A DNA stretch of 39,838 nt from Candidatus Caccopulliclostridium gallistercoris (GTDB lineage: Bacteria > Bacillota > Clostridia > Christensenellales > UBA1242): the NCBI GenBank assembly GCA_018713725.1, contig DVOJ01000014.1, positions 1 to 39,838 of the forward strand, in the 5' to 3' direction. The notes beneath the pieces were generated by a model that was not told the origin of the DNA, made no database searches, and saw only the letters and a program-made list of their open reading frames with translations. Of this stretch, positions 34,944-39,838 are shown piece after piece. The first letter of the stretch is position 1, and every line of letters starts with the position of its first letter. Both the position numbers and the translations under genes were made by a program.

Positions 34944-36643
34944 ATATTTTTCACTATTTCCTTTAATTTTTCTAGAAGTTCCCCTTCTTTACACATTATC
35001 TTTTCCCCTGTTTTTCTTATCGTTATCTCCACTTCATTATTTTGTAACGACCTTGGGCTTATTACTATTCTAATTGGGATTCCCATAAGCTCACTATCTG
35101 CAAACTTGCTGCCAGCGGAAACATTTCTATCGTCAAATAAAACTTCATAGCCAGCTTTATTTAGTAAATCATAAATTTTTTCTGCTGCATAAGCTACATT
35201 TTCATCATCTAAACGCAATGGGCAAAGATAAACGTGCCAAGGAGCAACTGCGTACGGCCATATTATTCCCTTTTCGTCGGAACTTTCTTCTACAATGCTC
35301 GCAAGGCACCTTCCTATACCAATTCCGTAACAACCCATAATAGGATTAATTTCTTCCCCGTTTTTGTCGTGGACTGTCATTTTCATGCTTTCAGTGTATT
35401 TTGTGCCTAATTGGAATATATTTCCTATCTCTATTCCCCTAACAATTTTTAAATGTCCTTTGCCGCATTTTTTGCAAACCTGCCCTTCTTTTACTTTTGA
35501 AATATCTTCAAACTTATCTGGTGTAAAATCTCTTTCAAAAGAAAAATTCTTTATATGGTATGGTTTTGCATTTGCACCTACAACTAAATTTTTAGCGCCT
35601 TTAAGAGAGATATCATAGATTGTTATTATATTGTCTTCTTTAAAGTTTTTAGGGCCAATATACCCTGCTACAATTTTTGGGTGGTCAACTGTAATTGGAA
35701 GAACTTCTTCTTGTAATAAGTTTCTAAGTTTAATTTCATTGACTTCTAAATCGCCACGTACAAAAGCTATAACGTATTTTTGACTCTTTGCTAAATAATA
35801 ACAAACCGCTTTACACGTTTGATAAGGTTGAATGTTGAATAAAGCGCAGATATCTTCTATTGTTTTAGCGTCGCCAGTGTTTACTAGTTCCGTTGTTTCT
35901 TCTTTACTATCGTATAAATCTAATATAGAGTCAGCAACTTCCATATTGGCACTGTAATCGCAACTATCGCAAACTACAAGACTATCTTCCCCTATATCAG
36001 AAATAAGCATAAATTCGTCCGCTATTTTCCCGCCCATCATGCCTGAATCGCTTTTAACGCTAACTACGTTTTTCATGCCCATGCGCTTATATATGTTGAA
36101 ATACGCCTGTTTTACAATTTCATAATATTGGGCTAAATCTTCTTTATTTAAATGGAATGAATATGCGTCCTTCATTATAAACTCACGAACTCTAATAAGC
36201 CCTGCTCTAGCCCTTGGCTCGTCGCGAAGTTTAGTTTGAATTTGATAGATCATAAAAGGCAATTGGTCGTAACTTTTTATAGTATTTCTAACCATGTGAA
36301 CGGAAGCTTCTTCATGAGTCATTCCTAAAACCATATCATGATCTGCCCTGTCTTTAAACCTAAACATTTCGCTGCCAATAGATGAATAACGACCGCTTTC
36401 TTCCCATAACTCTCTTGGCATTAACACTGGAAATAAAACTTCTTGTCCGCCAATTTTATCCATCTCTTCACGAATTATTTTTTCAAGTTTAGCTTGCACT
36501 CTATAAGCTGGCGGAAGCAATGAAAAAACACCGTTACAAACTTGCTTTATGTAACCTGCTCTTAAAAGATACTCATGGCTTTTAGCCACAACGCCCGAAG
36601 GAACTTCCTTGGTTCTTTCCCCTACTAACTTTGAAATTTTCAT
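34937..36643 (-). CDS. proS: Prolyl-tRNA synthetase, bacterial type
   Basis: Class II synthetase charging tRNA-Pro, 568 residues, the long bacterial form. Motif 1 region GGQEVLFPVLMPRELWEESGR, motif 2 RDEPRARAGLIRVREFIMKDAYSF (its first 20 residues cover about 138-157), the editing insertion (about 225-390) that clears Ala-tRNA-Pro, motif 3 in NPIMGCYGIGIGRCL, and the anticodon-binding domain (about 460-568) are present. Two cysteine pairs, CDSC (about 227-230) and CKKC (about 393-396), flank the insertion. AAAGG lies before the start. The short leader (about 20 bases) leaves no space for a T-box. Confidence 0.96.
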   Translation of the reverse strand: MKISKLVGERTKEVPSGVVAKSHEYLLRAGYIKQVCNGVFSLLPPAYRVQAKLEKIIREEMDKIGGQEVLFPVLMPRELWEESGRYSSIGSEMFRFKDRADHDMVLGMTHEEASVHMVRNTIKSYDQLPFMIYQIQTKLRDEPRARAGLIRVREFIMKDAYSFHLNKEDLAQYYEIVKQAYFNIYKRMGMKNVVSVKSDSGMMGGKIADEFMLISDIGEDSLVVCDSCDYSANMEVADSILDLYDSKEETTELVNTGDAKTIEDICALFNIQPYQTCKAVCYYLAKSQKYVIAFVRGDLEVNEIKLRNLLQEEVLPITVDHPKIVAGYIGPKNFKEDNIITIYDISLKGAKNLVVGANAKPYHIKNFSFERDFTPDKFEDISKVKEGQVCKKCGKGHLKIVRGIEIGNIFQLGTKYTESMKMTVHDKNGEEINPIMGCYGIGIGRCLASIVEESSDEKGIIWPYAVAPWHVYLCPLRLDDENVAYAAEKIYDLLNKAGYEVLFDDRNVSAGSKFADSELMGIPIRIVISPRSLQNNEVEITIRKTGEKIMCKEGELLEKLKEIVKNIG

Positions 36644-36672
36644 AAAATCCGCCTTTAATTCAATTTTTTAAT

Positions 36673-36701
36673 AGTTTAACATAGTTCAAATTTTTTAGCA
36701 A
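36673..36701 (-). promoter_or_regulatory. Promoter of proS
   Basis: On the minus strand: TTGCTA (36701-36696), a 17-base spacer and TAAACT (36678-36673), with TGT before the -10 as an extended element. Confidence 0.75.
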
Positions 36702-36718
36702 TAATTTGATTAAATTTC

Positions 36719-36747
36719 TTGAAAATTATTTATTAATATGATATACT
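36719..36747 (+). promoter_or_regulatory. Promoter of tRNA-Thr
   Basis: TTGAAA (36719-36724), a 17-base spacer and TATACT (36742-36747) with TGA before it. Transcription would start about 8 bases before the mature tRNA. It is divergent from the proS promoter, with the -35 boxes about 17 bases apart. Confidence 0.85.
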
Positions 36748-36761
36748 AATTAAGTTTTAAT

Positions 36762-36837
36762 GCTACTGTGGCTCAGTTGGTAGAGCAGCTGATTCGTAAT
36801 CAGCAGGTCGCGGGTTCGAGTCCCGCCAGTAGCTCCA
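36762..36837 (+). tRNA. tRNA-Thr (anticodon CGU)
   Basis: A complete 76-base cloverleaf with encoded CCA. Acceptor stem GCTACTG/CAGTAGC, D arm GCTCAGTTGGTAGAGC, anticodon stem GCTGA/TCAGC with loop TTCGTAA (anticodon CGT on DNA, reading ACG), TpsiC arm GCGGGTTCGAGTCCCGC, discriminator T. It is a single tRNA gene, not part of a cluster, with its own promoter; the next hairpin at 36873 is its likely terminator. Confidence 0.97.
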
Positions 36838-36872
36838 AAAATTTAAAATAAATATAAATGGTTAAAAATTTA

Positions 36873-36909
36873 GCATAGTACACAATATATGGTATGTACT
36901 ATGCTTTTT
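36873..36909 (+). repeat. Intergenic palindromic repeat, copy 4 (terminator of tRNA-Thr)
   Basis: Perfect arms GCATAGTAC (36873-36881) and GTACTATGC (36896-36904), 14-base loop, then TTTTT. It has the form of an intrinsic terminator. Its left part, GCATAGTACACAATATAT, is identical to the copies at 24889 (minus) and 30732. Confidence 0.82.
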
Positions 36910-36975
36910 ACTACTCAAATTAGCACAAAAATTTTAACTAGCTAAAAGTTCTTTACTTTAAAATAAAAGTTGTGC

Positions 36976-36981
36976 TAATAT
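36976..36981 (+). promoter_or_regulatory. Extended -10 element before the metallo-hydrolase gene
   Basis: TGC-TAATAT, with only a weak -35 (TTTACT, 18 bases upstream). The ATG at 36988 is six bases after the -10, again predicting a leaderless start. Confidence 0.6.
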
Positions 36982-36987
36982 ATTTTT

Positions 36988-37608
36988 ATGCAAATAATAA
37001 CTTTAACAGATAAAGAAAACGTAATAGAGCAAAACACTTACCTTTTGCTTAAAGATAATGAAGGTATTTTAATAGATGCCGGAGCTAGCTTAAAAGAAAT
37101 AAAAAAATATAATGTGAAGATTATTGCTATACTTCTAACCCATTCTCATTTCGACCATATTCTTTATTTAGAAGAAATACAAAAATACTATAACTGCCCT
37201 ATCTTTATTTCAGAAGACGATAAACAAGGTTTATTTAACACAAGGTTAAACTTATCTATTATTTGGAAAAGCTTTAAGTTTAATGGAGATTTAAGCTTAA
37301 TAAAAACTTTTAAAGATAACGACATTTTAAATTTGAATGAATTTAATTTTAAATGTATTTTAACACCTGGTCACACCCTTGGCAGTTCTTGTTTTTTAAT
37401 TGAAGAAAATCTTTTTAGCGGAGATACACTTTTTGCTGATAGTATTGGCAGAGCTGACTTTCCTAATTCTTCACAAGTAAAACAAAAATCAAGCCTAGAA
37501 AGGCTTGATAAACTAAACTACAATATTTTATACCCTGGGCATGGAAGAACATCTACAAAGCAGGAACAAAAGGCTAATATAGAATTTTGGCTTAACCAAT
37601 TAAACTAA
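36988..37608 (+). CDS. Metallo-beta-lactamase-fold hydrolase (glyoxalase II-like)
   Basis: A 206-residue MBL-fold hydrolase of the hydroxyacylglutathione-hydrolase-like group. The two-metal site is complete: HSHFDH (His52, His54, Asp56, His57), His129 in TPGHTLG, Asp146 in FSGDTLF and His185 in YPGHG. The true substrate is unknown; Clostridia generally use other thiols than glutathione. A close relative usually sits between relA and hemZ in Clostridia; here that slot is empty and this gene lies alone after the tRNA. No Shine-Dalgarno is seen. Its 3' end overlaps the convergent S1-domain gene by 17 bases. Confidence 0.88.
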   Translation: MQIITLTDKENVIEQNTYLLLKDNEGILIDAGASLKEIKKYNVKIIAILLTHSHFDHILYLEEIQKYYNCPIFISEDDKQGLFNTRLNLSIIWKSFKFNGDLSLIKTFKDNDILNLNEFNFKCILTPGHTLGSSCFLIEENLFSGDTLFADSIGRADFPNSSQVKQKSSLERLDKLNYNILYPGHGRTSTKQEQKANIEFWLNQLN

Positions 37609-38623
37609 AACTGCATCTTCCCTTTTCAATATCTACGTTTTTTACAGTAACTTCAAGTTTTTGACCAAGCTTGACTATTTGATATATTCTAGCATCATTT
37701 TTAGTAGTAGCATCAGATACGTGTAACAAGCCTTCAGCACCGTTTTCAAGTTTTATAATAGCACCAAAAGCTAGTATTTTTATAACTTCTCCGTTATACT
37801 TTTCTCCTACAATAAGTTCTTTTAAATGCGCTATTTTAGGGTTTTCGTAAAGCTGTTTTAAGCCAAGCGAAACCTTTTTATTTTCTTTATCTACTTTAAT
37901 AACTCTAAATTGCCTAGTTTCGCCAACTTTTAAAACTTCGTCGGCACTGTTAATTTTATCGTAAGAAATATCTGAGATGTGAAGTAAACAATCTATGCCG
38001 CCAACGTTTACAAAGGCGCCGAACGGTACGATTCTTACCACAGTTCCTTCTACAACTTTATTAATAAAAATGCTTGACCAAAAAGCCTTTTGGTTCTGTT
38101 CTTCTATTTGGTCGGCAAGCATTTTCACGGAAGCTATTATAAACTTTTTCTCTCTATTTATTTCAATAGCTATAGCTTCAAGCTGCTTATTTTTTAATTT
38201 TCCTACGTATCCAATTTCTTTGCTAGAGACCTCGTCAGCTGGAACGTAAATTTCATATTCACCAAGCCTTGAACAAAGCCCGCCATCTTTAATATTTGTA
38301 ACAACAAACGTAAACTTAGAGCCAAGTTTAATTTTTTCAGCAGTTTGCGAGCCAACTATTATATAATCAGCTTGAGATTTAGAAGAAATTATCATTCCTT
38401 CTTCATTCTTTTTGTTTGTTATTACTACTTTGTATCTATCCCCTAACTTTACTTGGTCATAGTCGGAAAAATCTTCTCTTGGAATGAAAGAATCGCGCTT
38501 TCCACCAATGTTGAAAATAACGCCATCGTCTCGTTTTAAAATTACAACGCCTTCTACCATTTTACCGGCAGAATATGTTTGAAAAGATTTGTCTATTGCT
38601 TCTAAATTAAATTGCGTCTCCAT
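37592..38623 (-). CDS. Four-S1-domain RNA-binding protein (RpsA-like)
   Basis: A 343-residue protein of four S1/OB domains: about 20-82, 95-165 (degenerate), 183-255 (GTVVRIVPFGAFVNVGGIDCLLHISDI) and 268-343 (GEVIKILAFGAIIKLENGAEGLLHVSD). Its length and pattern match the S1-like proteins of Gram-positives, which bind mRNA and may assist initiation on weakly structured or leaderless messages. I start it at the ATG at 38623, where AAAGAGGAG lies 4 bases upstream; an earlier candidate at 38653 has no ribosome binding site and would overlap scpB by 47 bases. It overlaps scpB by 17 bases, so it is coupled to it. Confidence 0.85.
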   Translation of the reverse strand: METQFNLEAIDKSFQTYSAGKMVEGVVILKRDDGVIFNIGGKRDSFIPREDFSDYDQVKLGDRYKVVITNKKNEEGMIISSKSQADYIIVGSQTAEKIKLGSKFTFVVTNIKDGGLCSRLGEYEIYVPADEVSSKEIGYVGKLKNKQLEAIAIEINREKKFIIASVKMLADQIEEQNQKAFWSSIFINKVVEGTVVRIVPFGAFVNVGGIDCLLHISDISYDKINSADEVLKVGETRQFRVIKVDKENKKVSLGLKQLYENPKIAHLKELIVGEKYNGEVIKILAFGAIIKLENGAEGLLHVSDATTKNDARIYQIVKLGQKLEVTVKNVDIEKGRCSFSLIG

Positions 38624-39287
38624 GTTGCTCCTCTTTAATATTTTCGTCGTCACTAGTAAACGTTTCTATATCTTCTCCCTGTAAAAAGTCTGGTATTTCT
38701 TCTTCGTCTGGAAGCTTAAAATCGTTATATAAGCTATCAGATTTTGGTTCGTCTTCCGTTTTAATAAGAGCAATTCTTTCAAGAAGTTCTTCATAATTTG
38801 GAAGCTCGTCTATATCCTTTAAATCAAACCTTTTTAAGAATTCGTCTGTTGTACCAAAAAGTAGCGGCTTACCAACGGCGTCCTTTCTTCCAACTACTTC
38901 AATCATTTTATGCTCTGTTAGAAGCTGTACTGTATAATCGCAGTTTACTCCCCTAATCTCTTCTATATCTAGCTTTGTTACAGGCTGTTTATATGCAATT
39001 ATGGCTAAGGTTTCAAGAGCTGCTTTTGTTAAAGCCTTTTCCCTTATAGGATTTAAAATTTCAGAAATATAGCTTGAATAAGCAGGGTTAGAACATAGTT
39101 GTATTTTATCCTTATATTCAATAATATGAATGCCATTTTCGCCTTCAAGGTCCTTTTTAAGCTCTTCTATAGCCTTTTTTACGTCCTTAATGTCGCAATC
39201 TACTAAACTAGCAAAGGCGGAAACTTGTATTCCCTCTCCTGCAACAAATAGTGTGGCTTTTATTATCTCCTTTAAGTTTTTAATCAT
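38607..39287 (-). CDS. scpB: Segregation and condensation protein B
   Basis: A kleisin-associated winged-helix protein (226 aa) that, as a dimer, binds ScpA and the SMC heads to compact and segregate the chromosome. Two winged-helix domains (about 1-80 and 85-165) contain AALETLAIIAYKQPVTKLDIEEIRGVNCD (first 20 residues about 90-109) and GRKDAVGKPLLFGTTDEFL. The C-terminus is a strongly acidic tail (about 180-226). AGGAGA lies before the ATG, 8 bases after scpA. Confidence 0.96.
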   Translation of the reverse strand: MIKNLKEIIKATLFVAGEGIQVSAFASLVDCDIKDVKKAIEELKKDLEGENGIHIIEYKDKIQLCSNPAYSSYISEILNPIREKALTKAALETLAIIAYKQPVTKLDIEEIRGVNCDYTVQLLTEHKMIEVVGRKDAVGKPLLFGTTDEFLKRFDLKDIDELPNYEELLERIALIKTEDEPKSDSLYNDFKLPDEEEIPDFLQGEDIETFTSDDENIKEEQHGDAI

Positions 39288-39295
39288 GGTTTCTC

Positions 39296-39838
39296 CTATT
39301 TATCGTTTTCAAAAATTTCAATTTCAGCGAAAGCCGACGTTTGAACTACCTTTATTATTTGCAATTTTAAAAGTTCAAGCACGGCAAGAAATATGTTTAT
39401 TAGTTCACTTTTGGTTTGATCTTCTTCGAATAGTTCAGAAAACTTTAAGTGCTTATTTTCTCTTATTAGGTTTTTAATAGAAATTATCTTTTCAGCAACA
39501 GTAAACCTATCTTTTTCAATTTTCTTAGGCTCTTCTTTAATAATCTTTTCATCAGTTTTAGCTAGTATTGCCACAAAAGCGTCTAAAAGTTTATCAAGCA
39601 CCATATCTTTTAAAACAAATCTTGGCGCTCCAACGCTGGAATCTGGGGCTTTATACATTTTGTCTATATCTTCAATTTGCTTTAAATCTTGACTAGCTTC
39701 TTTAAATATTTGGTATTCCTTCAAGCGCTCTAAAAGAAGCTTTTCTTCATCAATTTCATCTGGCGGATTTTCTTCAGGACGTGGAAGTAAACTTTTTGAT
39801 TTTATTTCTATAAGTGTTGCAGCTACTGTAATAAACTC
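39296..39838 (-). CDS. scpA: Segregation and condensation protein A (partial, 5' end beyond window)
   Basis: The kleisin subunit of the SMC-ScpAB condensin. The reading frame stays open to the window edge, so the start lies outside; at least 180 residues are visible. The visible part begins EFITVAATLIEIKSKSLLPR, the conserved ScpA segment that follows the SMC-neck-binding N-terminus, then an acidic linker region and the C-terminal winged helix (about the last 75 residues, with FSELFEEDQTKSELINIFLAVLELLKLQIIKV-type sequence) that binds the SMC cap. scpB follows 8 bases later. Confidence 0.94.
   Translation of the reverse strand, partial: EFITVAATLIEIKSKSLLPRPEENPPDEIDEEKLLLERLKEYQIFKEASQDLKQIEDIDKMYKAPDSSVGAPRFVLKDMVLDKLLDAFVAILAKTDEKIIKEEPKKIEKDRFTVAEKIISIKNLIRENKHLKFSELFEEDQTKSELINIFLAVLELLKLQIIKVVQTSAFAEIEIFENDK

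Overview
The window is an AT-rich, gene-dense stretch of chromosome from a spore-forming, low-GC Gram-positive bacterium. It most resembles an uncultured Clostridia or Christensenellales-type gut Firmicute; that placement is inference. Supporting points are the infC-rpmI-rplT attenuated operon, AGGAGG-type ribosome binding sites, the sporulation genes yunB, ytfI and ytfJ, a HemZ-type radical SAM enzyme, ribonuclease Y, NifZ/ThiI, ScpA/ScpB and a BspA-type surface protein. There are no phage, IS or CRISPR elements. Almost everything is core chromosomal machinery.

Layout. 1-410: non-coding hairpin-rich DNA, then the infC promoter and an L20-type leader. 415-1500: infC (AUU start), rpmI, rplT and a terminator. 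1572-6226: SpoU methyltransferase, yebC, ruvC, ruvA, ruvB and queA on one strong promoter. 6229-8034: an unidentified 216-aa protein and tgt. 8054-8716: a 26-aa membrane ORF and yajC. 8773-11891: a large BspA-like secreted protein. 11920-12342: a TIGR04086-type membrane protein on the minus strand. 12439-14752: secD and secF. 14764-23558: recJ, relA, hemZ, yunB, ytfI, ytfJ and dacF. 23545-24884: rluB and plsC. 24958-30715: pheS, pheT, a nifZ-like cysteine desulfurase and thiI. 30812-32552: rny behind a palindromic promoter and a structured leader. Minus strand: a membrane-anchored PadR-like regulator (34459-32600) and proS (36643-34937). 36762-36837: tRNA-Thr(CGU). 36988-37608: a metallo-hydrolase. 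Minus strand, 39838-37592: scpA (cut by the window edge), scpB and a four-S1-domain protein.

How the genes work together. The plus strand serves translation and tRNA/rRNA modification (infC, L35, L20, SpoU, QueA, Tgt, RluB, PheST, NifZ-ThiI), recombination and repair (RuvCAB, RecJ), secretion (YajC, SecDF), stringent control (Rel) and the spore cortex or coat (YunB, YtfI, YtfJ, DacF). The minus-strand block at the end supplies chromosome segregation.

Most unusual points: (1) a 619-residue PadR-type regulator with a long acidic linker and four predicted membrane helices; (2) a Rel protein with an intact RxKD-type synthetase but no recognisable hydrolase residues; (3) at least four genes whose start codon sits at the predicted transcription start, so likely leaderless mRNAs; (4) an intergenic palindromic repeat family with an identical 18-mer at three sites; (5) a 12-bp palindrome across the rny promoter followed by a folded leader; (6) an unannotated 26-codon membrane ORF ahead of yajC; (7) infC starting at AUU.
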